This document shows, in pieces, positions 1-8,940 of a stretch of 12,566 nucleotides of DNA (position 1 is its first letter; every line of letters begins with the position of its first letter). This DNA comes from Lachnospiraceae bacterium (GTDB taxonomy: Bacteria > Bacillota_A > Clostridia > Lachnospirales > Lachnospiraceae). The notes under the pieces are model-generated. The model was not told the DNA's origin, searched no databases, and worked only from the letters and a program-made list of their open reading frames with translations. A program made the position numbers and the translations under genes. The DNA is taken from positions 1 to 12,566 of the forward strand of contig JAFQDI010000005.1 in assembly GCA_017416055.1 (NCBI GenBank). The letters run 5' to 3'.

Positions 1-1
1 G

Positions 2-1123
<1,122 letters not shown>

Positions 1124-1151
1124 ACTCAGATAGGAGAAATAATGCAAATAA

Positions 1152-1181
1152 CGCAGCCGGCGAGGATTGTCGTCGGCTGCG
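1152..1181. repeat. 12-bp inverted repeat (hairpin) downstream of glpK
   Basis: Arms 1152-1163 and 1170-1181 (CGCAGCCGGCGA / TCGTCGGCTGCG) pair over 12 positions, with one G-U wobble, around a 6-base loop. It lies 28 bases after the glpK stop and could end glpK transcription or protect its 3' end. No T-run follows on the plus strand, so it is not a textbook intrinsic terminator. A short ORF of 26 codons (from ATG 1142, with AGGAG upstream) runs through it but resembles nothing I know. Confidence 0.5.
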
Positions 1182-1249
1182 CTACGATTGGAGAGAAAAC
1201 TGCGAAAAATCGGTATCAATAAGGCCGGGTATCAACAATTGAGCGATGA

Positions 1250-1579
1250 AATTTATATTTCCAAGATTGCGGCCATGAGAGTTGCTTTACGCCGGGAAGA
1301 GAGTATATGCCGTTGTTCGGTGACCGGTTAATTCTTCTCCACATCCATGATAATTACGGCGTGTTCAATGAAGACAAGCATATGCTGCCCTTTGACGGCG
1401 GGATTGATTTTGCACGTGTGGCGCAGCGCATTCGTAACTCCGGGTTTGGCGGAACGATGATGCTGGAGGTAAATCACGCCAAAACCCAGATGTACCGGGA
1501 GATGACACCGGATGCCTACTTGGAGCGTGCGGCGAAGGCGGCGCGGCGGCTGGCCGATAGGGTGGATGGGATTGGCTGA
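1250..1579 (+). pseudogene. C-terminal remnant of a sugar-phosphate isomerase/epimerase (AP endonuclease 2-like TIM barrel)
   Basis: Only the last part of a xylose-isomerase-like TIM barrel enzyme is present. Recognisable family features are a GHE element (about 1271-1279), the metal-ligand motif HIHDN (near 1338), FDGGIDF (near 1392) and the strand ending MLEVNHA (near 1459) with the usual metal-binding Glu. Homology appears to begin near 1265, upstream of the first ATG (1307), and the frame is closed by a stop at 1247-1249. About 105 residues remain of a family that normally has about 270-290. No ribosome site precedes ATG 1307. A different frame just upstream (about 1200-1290) reads LRKIGINKAGYQQLSDE, which could be the enzyme's original N-terminus, joined out of frame after loss of the middle; that part is a guess. 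Family membership is fairly sure; substrate is unknown and the remnant should be inactive. Confidence 0.72.
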
Positions 1580-1622
1580 GGAAAGTAACGAGCATCTTTT
1601 TGCAAAATTACGGGCGCAGGAC

Positions 1623-1651
1623 TTGCGAAAATGAATCGGTCGGTGTATAGT
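1623..1651 (+). promoter_or_regulatory. sigma-A promoter for the Mrp-family ATPase gene
   Basis: A -35 TTGCGA (1623-1628) and -10 TATAGT (1646-1651) are separated by exactly 17 bases. Transcription would start near 1658, giving a leader of about 77 bases. The leader contains a perfect 5-bp hairpin, CCGGA (1670-1674) and TCCGG (1679-1683) with loop TGTT, of unknown role. The promoter lies inside the over-extended reading frame that starts at 1660, which supports the later start at 1735. Confidence 0.6.
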
Positions 1652-1734
1652 AATAGACAGTGTGTTCGACCGGATGTTTCCGGCTGAGCAGAGAATTTTC
1701 CGCAAAAGTGCGGCAGATTGGAGAGTTTACGATA

Positions 1735-2484
1735 ATGGCAAGTGCAAATAACGATATTAAACATGTGATTGCGGTGTCCAGCGGCAAAGGCGGCGTCGGA
1801 AAATCTTTCGTATCCGGCATGTTCGCGGTGGCACTGGCGAAAAAAGGGTTTAAAGTAGGTATTTTGGATGCGGACCTGACCGGCCCATCTATTCCGAAAA
1901 TGTTCGGCGTGAAGGATGGCCTGATGATGGATGCGGATCAGAATCTGGTTCCCCCGGTGACTGCCGGTGGCATCAAGATGATGTCTGTAAACTTCATGTT
2001 GTCCGATGAGACGAATCCGGTTATCTGGAGAGGCCCGATTCTCGGAAAGATGATCAAGCAGTTCTGGGAGAACGTGCATTGGGGAGAGCTGGATTATCTG
2101 GTGATCGATATGCCTCCGGGAACCGGAGATGTTCCGCTGACAGTTTATCAGTCTATTCCGGTGGATGGAGCGGTGATCGTGACGACACCTCAGGATCTGG
2201 TAAAGATGATCGTGACGAAGTCAGTGAACATGATCGTGAAGATGAGTGTGCCGATCTACGGCCTGGTGGAGAACTACAGCTACATGGAATGCCCTGACTG
2301 CGGAAAGAAGCTGTATCCTTTCGGAGAGAGCAGATTGGATGAGATTGCGGCAGAGCTGGGACTTGGCGTGCTGATGAAATTGCCGATCAATCCCGAGTGG
2401 GCGAAATTGGCGGATCAGGGACGTTTTGAGGAACTGGACGTGGATGCCATCGGGGTAAAGACCGAGGTGTTTGATTTGGTGTGA
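1735..2484 (+). CDS. Mrp/NBP35-family P-loop ATPase, iron-sulfur cluster carrier
   Basis: A cytosolic P-loop ATPase of the Mrp/ApbC/NBP35 group, which binds a bridging [4Fe-4S] cluster and passes it to target apoproteins. The 249-residue protein has the deviant Walker A motif GKGGVGKS (residues 17-24), DADLTGPSIPKMFG (45-58), IDMPPGTGD (124-132) and the C-terminal cluster-binding pair CPDC (Cys186, Cys189). All hallmark elements are present, so it should be functional. I chose ATG 1735 over the in-frame ATG 1660 because GGAGAG (1720-1725) lies 9 bases before it and the 1660 start falls next to the predicted transcription start. The length matches the short Mrp form that lacks an N-terminal DUF59 domain. 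The helicase gene follows 74 bases downstream on the same strand with no clear terminator between, so cotranscription is possible. The specific client protein is not evident. Confidence 0.93.
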   Translation: MASANNDIKHVIAVSSGKGGVGKSFVSGMFAVALAKKGFKVGILDADLTGPSIPKMFGVKDGLMMDADQNLVPPVTAGGIKMMSVNFMLSDETNPVIWRGPILGKMIKQFWENVHWGELDYLVIDMPPGTGDVPLTVYQSIPVDGAVIVTTPQDLVKMIVTKSVNMIVKMSVPIYGLVENYSYMECPDCGKKLYPFGESRLDEIAAELGLGVLMKLPINPEWAKLADQGRFEELDVDAIGVKTEVFDLV

Positions 2485-2533
2485 ACAGTTCAGCCATGGT
2501 CAAGTTCACAGGCGAATGGCACGAGTTGAACTG
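2482..2533. repeat. cluster of AGTTCA/TGAACT half-sites between the Mrp and helicase genes
   Basis: The stop codon of the Mrp gene is part of the palindrome TGAACAGTTCA (2482-2492). AGTTCA recurs at 2503-2508, and its complement lies in TGAACTG (2527-2533), which pairs with CAGTTCA (2486-2492); GCCAT (2493-2497) and ATGGC (2516-2520) also pair. It could be an operator for the helicase gene or an mRNA hairpin, or chance. There is no T-run to mark a terminator. Confidence 0.3.
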
Positions 2534-2558
2534 AGGAATAAATCAGCAGGTACGAAAT

Positions 2559-4919
2559 ATGGTACAAATGAATGATAACCAGGTGCGGATTTCGGTCCGT
2601 CACCTGGTAGAATTTATCTTAAGGAGTGGAGACATCGACAATCGCCGTGGCGGTGGACGCGATGTGGAAGCCATGCAGGCCGGAGCCCGTCTGCACCGGA
2701 AGATTCAGAAGAGCATGGATGGAAGCTATGCATCCGAGGTTATGCTGAGGGATGAGTTTCCGGTAGGCGATGTGGTGATCTGCCTGGAAGGCAGAGCTGA
2801 CGGGATCATTACCAATATTGAAGGTGTGACCATTGACGAGATCAAGGGTATATATGCGGATGTGGGCCGGCTGGAAGCACCGGTTCCGGTTCATCGCGCC
2901 CAGGCGATGTGCTACGCGTACCTTTACGGAACGCAGAAGGAATTGGAGACGATTTCTATTAGGATGACCTATGCTACGCTTGAAACGGAGGATATCCGCT
3001 ATTTTCATGAGCAGTTTGCGATGGAGGAGCTGGCTGCCTGGTTTGACGGGGTAATCAAAGCCTACGGAAAGTGGGCGAATTTCTTGTACCATCATCGTAT
3101 GAAGCGAAATCAGACCATCGTAGATGCGGAGTTTCCGTTTGCATATCGCCCCGGTCAGAAGAAGTTGGCAGCCAGTGTCTATCGAACCATCGAGGCGAAG
3201 AACCGCTTGTTTGTCCAGGCGCCCACCGGCATCGGAAAGACCATGTCTGTAATCTACCCGGCGGTGAAGGCCATGGGAGAGGGCAAGGGCGAGCGAATTT
3301 TCTATCTGACAGCGAAAACCATCACCAGGACTGCGGCCGAGGATGCCTTCCGAATTTTGCAGGATCGCGGTCTGTTTTTCTCGACAGTCACGCTGACGGC
3401 GAAAGAAAAACTGTGTCCTATGGAGAAATGCGAGTGCAATCCGGATCATTGTCCGAGGGCCAAGGGCCATTTCGACCGTGTGAATGAGGCGGTGTTTGAT
3501 CTGATTCAGAAAAAGGAACGAATCACACGGGAGGACGTATTGGAATTTGCGGAGACCTATCAGGTCTGTCCTCATGAGTTCGATTTGGACATCAGTGACT
3601 GGGTGGATGGAATCATTTGCGATTATAATTATGCCTTTGATCCGAATGTTCAGTTAAAGCGGGACTTTGGTGAGGGGATCAAACTGAATCATATTTTTCT
3701 GATCGACGAGGCACACAATCTGGTGGAGCGCGCCAGAGAGATGTATTCGGCAGAACTTTATAAAGAGGATTTTCTTGCGGTGATGCGGTTGGTGAAGCCT
3801 TACAGCAAGAAACTGGAGAGTAAGCTGTCCCGCTGTAATAAACTATTGCTGGAATTGAAGCGCGAGTGCGAAGACTGGAAATTGGTGGAGAGCGTGGATC
3901 ATCTGGCCATGGCGGTTGAGGGCGCACTGGGAGCCATCGAAGATTTCGAGGAGGAAAACCCGCATTTCCCCGGTCAGGAACCGCTTGGAGAACTGTATTT
4001 GAATCTACGCCATTTCATGAATATGTATACACGGCTGGATGATTGCTATCGGATATATACGGAACATCAGGGGGATCGGTTCAGGCTGAAATTGTTTTGC
4101 GTGAACCCGGTGAACAATCTGGAAGAGTGTCTTCAAAAGGCGGCAGCGACGATCTTTTTCTCGGCGACACTTTTGCCGATTCAGTATTATCGAACACTGT
4201 TAAGCAACCGGAAGGAAGATTACACGGTTTATTTGGATTCGCCGTTTGCGGAAGAAAATCGCCTGCTCGTCATCGGTAGGGATGTCACCAGCCGGTATAC
4301 TCGACGAACCCAAAACGAGTTCGAGCGGATTGGCGGGTATATCCGCAAAATGATAGAGGCAAAACAGGGTAATTACCTGGTGTTCTTTCCGTCCTATCGG
4401 TATCTGGATGAGGTGTATAGAGTGTTGGAGCACATAGAGGAGATTGAGATTCTTTTCCAGACTCCCGGCATGAACGAGCGGGAGAAAGAGGAATTTCTGG
4501 AGAAGTTTGCGGAGGAGAGAGAACATTCCCTGCTGGGTCTCTGCGTCATGGGCGGAATATTTTCGGAAGGGATTGATCTGACCGGCGACCGGCTTATCGG
4601 TGTGGTAGTAGTCGGCACCGGACTGCCGCAGGTCTGCAATGAACGGGAGATACTGAAACAGTATTTTGATGAGGACATGGGTGAGGGCTTTGCCTACGCT
4701 TACCAGTACCCGGGAATGAATAAGGTCCTTCAAGCGGCCGGAAGAGTGATCCGGACGGAGAAGGACCGTGGAGTAATCGTTTTGTTGGATGACCGTTTTC
4801 TGCGGAATGACTATCAGCGTCTATTCCCGAGAGAGTGGAATCATTTTGTGACCGTTAGAGAAGACGGCTTTCAGGAGTCCCTAGTCAAGTTCTGGAGTGG
4901 GAGTATCCTCTTTGAGTAA
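2559..4919 (+). CDS. PD-(D/E)XK nuclease / XPD-DinG-type DNA helicase fusion
   Basis: A 786-residue two-part DNA-processing protein. Residues about 10-185 look like a Cas4/AddB-type PD-(D/E)XK nuclease: His46 in GARLH, Asp81 in GRADG, the Glu94-Ile95-Lys96 triad end, and Gln115/Tyr119 in QAMCYAY. Residues about 195-786 form an Fe-S superfamily 2 helicase: Walker A APTGIGKT (221-228), a cysteine cluster (Cys286, 291, 293, 298 and Cys337) matching the XPD/DinG Fe-S domain, DEAH at 383-386, SATLLP near 534, SEGIDLTGDRL near 668 and QAAGRVIRT near 725. Predicted to be an ATP-driven 5'-3' helicase with a coupled nuclease, for repair or recombination. ATG 2559 is 8 bases after AGCAGG, a weak ribosome site; ATG 2568 is an in-frame alternative. 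The last 39 bases overlap the convergent LysR gene. It differs from classical DinG, whose extra N-terminal domain, when present, is a DEDD exonuclease. Exact substrate is unknown. Confidence 0.9.
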   Translation: MVQMNDNQVRISVRHLVEFILRSGDIDNRRGGGRDVEAMQAGARLHRKIQKSMDGSYASEVMLRDEFPVGDVVICLEGRADGIITNIEGVTIDEIKGIYADVGRLEAPVPVHRAQAMCYAYLYGTQKELETISIRMTYATLETEDIRYFHEQFAMEELAAWFDGVIKAYGKWANFLYHHRMKRNQTIVDAEFPFAYRPGQKKLAASVYRTIEAKNRLFVQAPTGIGKTMSVIYPAVKAMGEGKGERIFYLTAKTITRTAAEDAFRILQDRGLFFSTVTLTAKEKLCPMEKCECNPDHCPRAKGHFDRVNEAVFDLIQKKERITREDVLEFAETYQVCPHEFDLDISDWVDGIICDYNYAFDPNVQLKRDFGEGIKLNHIFLIDEAHNLVERAREMYSAELYKEDFLAVMRLVKPYSKKLESKLSRCNKLLLELKRECEDWKLVESVDHLAMAVEGALGAIEDFEEENPHFPGQEPLGELYLNLRHFMNMYTRLDDCYRIYTEHQGDRFRLKLFCVNPVNNLEECLQKAAATIFFSATLLPIQYYRTLLSNRKEDYTVYLDSPFAEENRLLVIGRDVTSRYTRRTQNEFERIGGYIRKMIEAKQGNYLVFFPSYRYLDEVYRVLEHIEEIEILFQTPGMNEREKEEFLEKFAEEREHSLLGLCVMGGIFSEGIDLTGDRLIGVVVVGTGLPQVCNEREILKQYFDEDMGEGFAYAYQYPGMNKVLQAAGRVIRTEKDRGVIVLLDDRFLRNDYQRLFPREWNHFVTVREDGFQESLVKFWSGSILFE

Positions 4920-5789
4920 ATCTAAGAAACGCTTTGCGGCCGCGGACAGTGGAGAGTTTTCGTTGTACGCGGTCACAATTTTTCTTTCCGGAATCTTCTC
5001 TCGGATCGGGATGAAGTACAGATTGGGGTCGTCCTTTGGTGCACAATACTCGGGGACATAGGCAACGCCGAGACCGATCCGTGCCAAATCCACCAGCAAG
5101 TCGTTGCTGTTCAACTCGATTTCCGGCATCAGTTCCAGATGATTCTGGCGGAACAGATGGATCAAGGACTGGCCGGAAACACTCTTGCGATCCAGCATCA
5201 GGATAGGATAACGGTGCAGCTCAGACAAAGAGATCGGCTCTTCCGGGCAGGAAAAAAACTTTCGATTAGCCAGAAAGACATCCCGAAAAGGCTTCAGGGG
5301 AGTCAGGGTGGACATCCCAAACAGCGGCGGATTGGGATAGTTGGTGATGATCAGTTCCACCTGTCCCTGCTTTAACAGTTCACAACATGCCTGAGAAGAG
5401 CGGTTCGTCACTTTTAGATGAACATTCGGGTACAGGTGATGGAAACGGTTCAAATAGGGCACCAGAAAATAGCGGCAAAGGGTGTCGCTGGCACCGATGC
5501 GTAACTGTCCGCTCTCCAGAGAATTCGCCTCCAAAAGCTGAGTCTCGCCGCGCAAAATCAGATTGACTGCGGGCTCAATGTGGTGAAGCAGGACTTCACC
5601 CTCCGGGGTCAAAGATACCTTCTTTGTGCTACGAACAAAAAGGGATTGATTCAGGCGCTTTTCCAGTAATTTGATGGACTGGCTGACGGCAGACTGGGAA
5701 ATATATAAACGCTTTGAGGCTTCAGAGAAGCTCAAGGTAGTCGCGACATAATAGAACACTTTGTATAATTCGAAATTAATGTCCAGCAT
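4881..5789 (-). CDS. LysR-type transcriptional regulator
   Basis: A 302-residue LysR-family regulator. The N-terminal winged helix-turn-helix spans about residues 1-60, with the typical LSFSEASKRLYISQSAVSQS (19-38) and LLEKRLNQSLFVRS (41-54), followed by a linker helix and a periplasmic-binding-protein-like effector domain (about 90-295). LysR proteins usually act as tetramers that bend DNA and respond to a small metabolite. ATG at 5789 is preceded by AAAGGAG (5801-5795) with 5 bases between. The gene diverges from uvrA, sharing a 237-base intergenic region, and converges on the helicase gene with a 39-base 3' overlap. LysR genes often control a divergent neighbour, but uvrA is a DNA-repair gene, so regulation of uvrA by this protein is not assumed. 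The effector cannot be read from the sequence. Confidence 0.93.
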   Translation of the reverse strand: MLDINFELYKVFYYVATTLSFSEASKRLYISQSAVSQSIKLLEKRLNQSLFVRSTKKVSLTPEGEVLLHHIEPAVNLILRGETQLLEANSLESGQLRIGASDTLCRYFLVPYLNRFHHLYPNVHLKVTNRSSQACCELLKQGQVELIITNYPNPPLFGMSTLTPLKPFRDVFLANRKFFSCPEEPISLSELHRYPILMLDRKSVSGQSLIHLFRQNHLELMPEIELNSNDLLVDLARIGLGVAYVPEYCAPKDDPNLYFIPIREKIPERKIVTAYNENSPLSAAAKRFLDLLKEDTPTPELD

Positions 5790-5838
5790 AAAAACTCCTT
5801 TATTTGTCAGACGAAATAGTGTAATTAATTCTTCTTAT

Positions 5839-5867
5839 ACTATATCGGGGAAATTGGAAAAATGCAA
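5839..5867 (-). promoter_or_regulatory. promoter of the LysR-type regulator gene
   Basis: On the minus strand, -35 TTGCAT (5867-5862) and -10 TATAGT (5844-5839) are separated by 17 bases. Transcription would begin near 5832, about 43 bases before the start codon at 5789. It faces away from the uvrA promoter, with about 68 bases between the two -35 elements. Confidence 0.55.
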
Positions 5868-5911
5868 GCGAAAAATTCAGTTTGTACAGTAGGAAGCCGG
5901 CCAAACGGAGT

Positions 5912-5925
5912 CGAACAAATATTCG
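5912..5925. promoter_or_regulatory. LexA-like (SOS) operator upstream of uvrA
   Basis: CGAACAAATATTCG matches the Gram-positive LexA/DinR box pattern CGAAC-N4-GTTCG at all but one position (A for G at the start of the right half-site). The outer bases extend the dyad by one pair (T and A). It lies 10 bases upstream of the uvrA -35 and between the two divergent promoters. uvrA is an SOS gene in Bacillus subtilis and many other bacteria, so repression by LexA is a reasonable inference. The one mismatch and the position outside the core promoter keep this provisional. Confidence 0.55.
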
Positions 5926-5935
5926 ATAAAAAGAC

Positions 5936-5964
5936 TGGACAAATTTAAGGTAATGGGGTATAAT
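5936..5964 (+). promoter_or_regulatory. sigma-A promoter of uvrA
   Basis: -35 TGGACA (5936-5941), 17-base spacer, and perfect -10 TATAAT (5959-5964). Transcription would start near 5971, giving a leader of about 56 bases. The leader holds a short hairpin, TTCCG (5984-5988) with CGGAA (5996-6000), and the ribosome site AAAGGAACGAGG just before the ATG at 6027. Confidence 0.72.
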
Positions 5965-6026
5965 ATGGGTACTGTCAGAAGGGTTCCGGGACGAGCGGAA
6001 TTTCACAGAAAGGAACGAGGTTTACG

Positions 6027-8861
6027 ATGGCTGAGCAGCAGTACATTAAGATCAGAAGAGCAAACGAACATAATCTGAAAGACTTATCGGTGGACATTCC
6101 CCGAAACAAGCTGGTCGTATTGACCGGCCTAAGCGGTTCGGGAAAGTCCTCTCTTGCGTTTGATACGATTTACGCGGAGGGACAGAGGCGGTATATGGAG
6201 TCGCTGTCTTCCTACGCACGTATGTTCCTTGGCCAGATGGAGAAACCGGATGTGGAAAGCATCGAGGGATTGTCCCCTGCGATCTCCATTGATCAGAAGT
6301 CGACGAATCGCAATCCCCGCTCCACCGTAGGTACGGTGACAGAGATATATGACTATTTTCGTTTGCTGTATGCCCGTATTGGTGTGCCTCATTGTCCCTG
6401 CTGTGGCCGTGAGATCAAGAAACAGACGGTGGATCAGATGGTGGATGCGCTGATGGAGCTTCCGGAGCGGACCAGGATCCAACTGTTGGCACCGGTGGTG
6501 CGTGGACGAAAGGGCGAGCATGCGAAACTGTTTGAACAGGCGAAGCGAAGCGGTTATGTGCGTGTGCGCGTGGACGGCAGCCAGTACGACTTGTCCGAGG
6601 AGATAAAGTTAGATAAGAATAAAAAGCATGATATTGAGATCATCGTAGACCGACTGGTGATCCGAGAGGGGATTGAGAAGCGACTGACTGATTCGCTGGA
6701 GAATGTACTGCAGTTGGCGGACGGCCTGGCTCTGGTAGATGTGGTAGACGGAGAGCCTATCCGTTTTAGTCAGAGCTTTGCATGCCCGGACTGTGGGATC
6801 AGCGTGGATGAGATCGAGCCTCGCAGCTTTTCGTTCAACAACCCGTTTGGTGCTTGTCCGGAGTGTACCGGTCTGGGATATAAGATGGAATTTGACATGG
6901 ATTTGATCATTCCGGATCGCAGACTTTCCATCGAGGAGGGCGCGATTGCAGTGACCGGATGGCAGTCCTGCACGGAGAAGAAGAGCTTTACCCGCTCTAT
7001 TCTGGATGCGCTCTGTGAGGAATACAAGTTTGATTTGAGTACACCGTTTCAGGACTATCCACAGAAAGTTCAGGATGTTTTGATTCACGGAACCGGTGGC
7101 CATGAAGTGAAGGTACACTATCGCAGCCAGCGCGGACAGGGGGTGTATGATGTTGCTTTCGAGGGATTGCTTCGGAATGTGGAGCGTCGTTACCGAGAGA
7201 CCATGTCCGAGTCGATGAAGGCAGAGTATGAGAACTTTATGAGTATCACACCCTGCCGTGTTTGTCATGGTCAGCGACTGAAACCGTCCTCATTGGCGGT
7301 TACGGTTTGCGGGAAGAATATCGCCCAGATTACCGAGATGTCCATCGCGGAGCTCAGTGATTTTCTGGGTTCGATGGAATTGACGAAGATGCAGGAGGCT
7401 ATTGGCGGGCAGATATTGAAGGAGATACGTGCCCGTATCCGTTTCCTGATGGATGTGGGATTGAATTATCTCTCCCTTGCCCGGGCGACAGCATCTCTGT
7501 CCGGAGGAGAAGCACAGCGAATCCGTCTGGCGACGCAGATCGGCTCCGGACTGGTTGGCGTGGCGTATATTTTGGATGAGCCTAGTATCGGTCTCCATCA
7601 GAGAGATAATGACAAACTGCTGAGTACACTTTGTCGTCTCCGTGATTTGGGGAACAGTGTAATCGTGGTGGAGCACGACGAGGACACCATGATGGCGGCA
7701 GATTATATTGTGGATATCGGTCCGCGGGCCGGAGAGCACGGCGGAGAGGTGGTGGCGGTAGGAACTGCAGCAGATATTATGGCTTGCCCCGAGTCTATCA
7801 CAGGCGCTTACCTGAGTGGACGGATCAAGATTCCGGTACCGGGAGAGCGGAGAATTCCCAACGGTTGGCTGACGGTGAGAGGGGCCGCAGAGAACAATCT
7901 GAAGAACATCGATGTGAAGATTCCTTTGGGAGTATTCACCTGTGTGACCGGTGTGTCCGGCTCCGGAAAAAGTTCGTTGGTGAATGAGATTCTGTATAAA
8001 CGATTGGCGCGCGATTTGAACCGCGCGAGGACGATACCCGGAAAGCATACGAATATCGATGGGATTGAGCAGTTGGACAAAGTGATCGCGATTGATCAGT
8101 CACCCATCGGACGCACACCGCGTTCGAATCCGGCCACCTATACCGGTGTGTTTGATCAGATTAGAGATCTGTTTGCATCTACGGCGGAGGCGAAGGCGAG
8201 AGGCTATCAGAAGGGACGTTTCAGTTTCAACGTGAAGGGCGGTCGCTGTGAAGCTTGCAGCGGTGATGGTATTTTGAAGATTGAGATGCACTTCCTTCCG
8301 GATATTTATGTGCCGTGTGAGGTTTGTAAGGGAAAACGATATAACCGAGAGACGCTGGATGTGAAGTATAAAGGAAAAAGCATTGCCGATGTGCTGGATA
8401 TGACGGTAGAAGAGGCGTTGACCTTCTTCGAGAACGTTCCTTCCATTCGCAGAAAAATCGAGACCCTTTACGAGGTGGGACTCTCTTATATCAAACTTGG
8501 ACAGCCTTCCACTACTCTGTCCGGCGGCGAGGCGCAGCGGATCAAACTGGCAACCGAGCTGAGCAAGCGGGATACCGGAAAGACGATTTATATTTTGGAT
8601 GAACCGACTACGGGATTGCATTTCGCTGACGTACACAAGTTGGTGGACATTCTGAACCGTCTGGCCGGAAACGGGAATACGGTGGTGGTGATTGAGCACA
8701 ATTTAGATGTGATCAAGACAGCTGATTATCTGATTGACATGGGACCTGAAGGTGGAGATGGTGGCGGCACCGTGGTGGCGACGGGAACACCGGAAGAAGT
8801 GGCTGAGAATCCTGACTCGCACACCGGAAGATACGTAAAAAAGTATCTGAAGAAAAATTAA
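6027..8861 (+). CDS. uvrA: excinuclease ABC subunit UvrA
   Basis: The damage-sensing ATPase of nucleotide excision repair. It dimerises, scans DNA with UvrB and loads UvrB at lesions before UvrC cuts. The 944-residue protein is full length and keeps every hallmark: Walker A in GLSGSGKSS (34-42), the first zinc module CPDC...CPEC starting near residue 252, ABC signature [13 protein letters not shown] near 491 with Walker [12 protein letters not shown] near 514, second Walker [10 protein letters not shown] near 642, the second zinc module CEAC...CEVC near 741, and second signature [13 protein letters not shown] near 831 with [10 protein letters not shown] near 855. An additional CPCC lies near residue 126. 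ATG 6027 follows AAAGGAACGAGG. The gene stands alone: uvrB is not adjacent, unlike the uvrBA arrangement of Bacillus. Expression is probably SOS-controlled through the box at 5912-5925. A weak 6-bp hairpin (8866-8882) follows the stop without an adjacent T-run. Confidence 0.98.
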   Translation: MAEQQYIKIRRANEHNLKDLSVDIPRNKLVVLTGLSGSGKSSLAFDTIYAEGQRRYMESLSSYARMFLGQMEKPDVESIEGLSPAISIDQKSTNRNPRSTVGTVTEIYDYFRLLYARIGVPHCPCCGREIKKQTVDQMVDALMELPERTRIQLLAPVVRGRKGEHAKLFEQAKRSGYVRVRVDGSQYDLSEEIKLDKNKKHDIEIIVDRLVIREGIEKRLTDSLENVLQLADGLALVDVVDGEPIRFSQSFACPDCGISVDEIEPRSFSFNNPFGACPECTGLGYKMEFDMDLIIPDRRLSIEEGAIAVTGWQSCTEKKSFTRSILDALCEEYKFDLSTPFQDYPQKVQDVLIHGTGGHEVKVHYRSQRGQGVYDVAFEGLLRNVERRYRETMSESMKAEYENFMSITPCRVCHGQRLKPSSLAVTVCGKNIAQITEMSIAELSDFLGSMELTKMQEAIGGQILKEIRARIRFLMDVGLNYLSLARATASLSGGEAQRIRLATQIGSGLVGVAYILDEPSIGLHQRDNDKLLSTLCRLRDLGNSVIVVEHDEDTMMAADYIVDIGPRAGEHGGEVVAVGTAADIMACPESITGAYLSGRIKIPVPGERRIPNGWLTVRGAAENNLKNIDVKIPLGVFTCVTGVSGSGKSSLVNEILYKRLARDLNRARTIPGKHTNIDGIEQLDKVIAIDQSPIGRTPRSNPATYTGVFDQIRDLFASTAEAKARGYQKGRFSFNVKGGRCEACSGDGILKIEMHFLPDIYVPCEVCKGKRYNRETLDVKYKGKSIADVLDMTVEEALTFFENVPSIRRKIETLYEVGLSYIKLGQPSTTLSGGEAQRIKLATELSKRDTGKTIYILDEPTTGLHFADVHKLVDILNRLAGNGNTVVVIEHNLDVIKTADYLIDMGPEGGDGGGTVVATGTPEEVAENPDSHTGRYVKKYLKKN

Positions 8862-8883
8862 GGTTCTGTGTCGGAAACACGGC

Positions 8884-8912
8884 TTGACAATGTTTTTTTA
8901 CTCTTTTATAAT
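8884..8912 (+). promoter_or_regulatory. perfect consensus sigma-A promoter
   Basis: TTGACA (8884-8889), a 17-base spacer that is T-rich, and TATAAT (8907-8912) give a full consensus match at both hexamers and at spacing. Transcription would begin near 8919, about 22 bases before the ATG at 8941. Such a promoter predicts strong, constitutive expression of the small zinc-ribbon protein unless a repressor acts on it; I see no obvious operator. Confidence 0.82.
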
Positions 8913-8940
8913 GAAGTTAATAGCGAAAGGGGGATTTGAT

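Noticed and set aside
1142..1222. 26-codon frame with AGGAG just after glpK
   Set aside because: It runs through the hairpin arms, has no recognisable similarity and ends quickly; chance is the simplest reading.
1660..1734. A 25-codon upstream extension of the Mrp-family gene from ATG 1660
   Set aside because: ATG 1660 lies next to the predicted transcription start and has no ribosome site, while ATG 1735 has GGAGAG at proper spacing and matches the family's usual N-terminus.
2482..2492. Palindrome TGAACAGTTCA considered as a LexA box upstream of the helicase gene
   Set aside because: The half-sites GAAC and GTTC are separated by 1 base, not 4, so it does not fit the LexA pattern.
2619..3575. 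Long minus-strand frame of 318 codons opposite the helicase gene
   Set aside because: It mirrors a well-supported helicase with clear motifs and has no recognisable domain or ribosome site of its own.
6609..7268. Minus-strand frames opposite uvrA (this one of 219 codons, and others at 7290-8048 and 8100-8699)
   Set aside because: They are antiparallel shadows of a complete and conserved uvrA.
8866..8900. Terminator of uvrA from the CTGTGT/ACACGG hairpin and the following T-run
   Set aside because: The stem is only 6 bp with a wobble, and the T-run starts about 10 bases later, inside the spacer of the next promoter, so it is better explained as promoter sequence.
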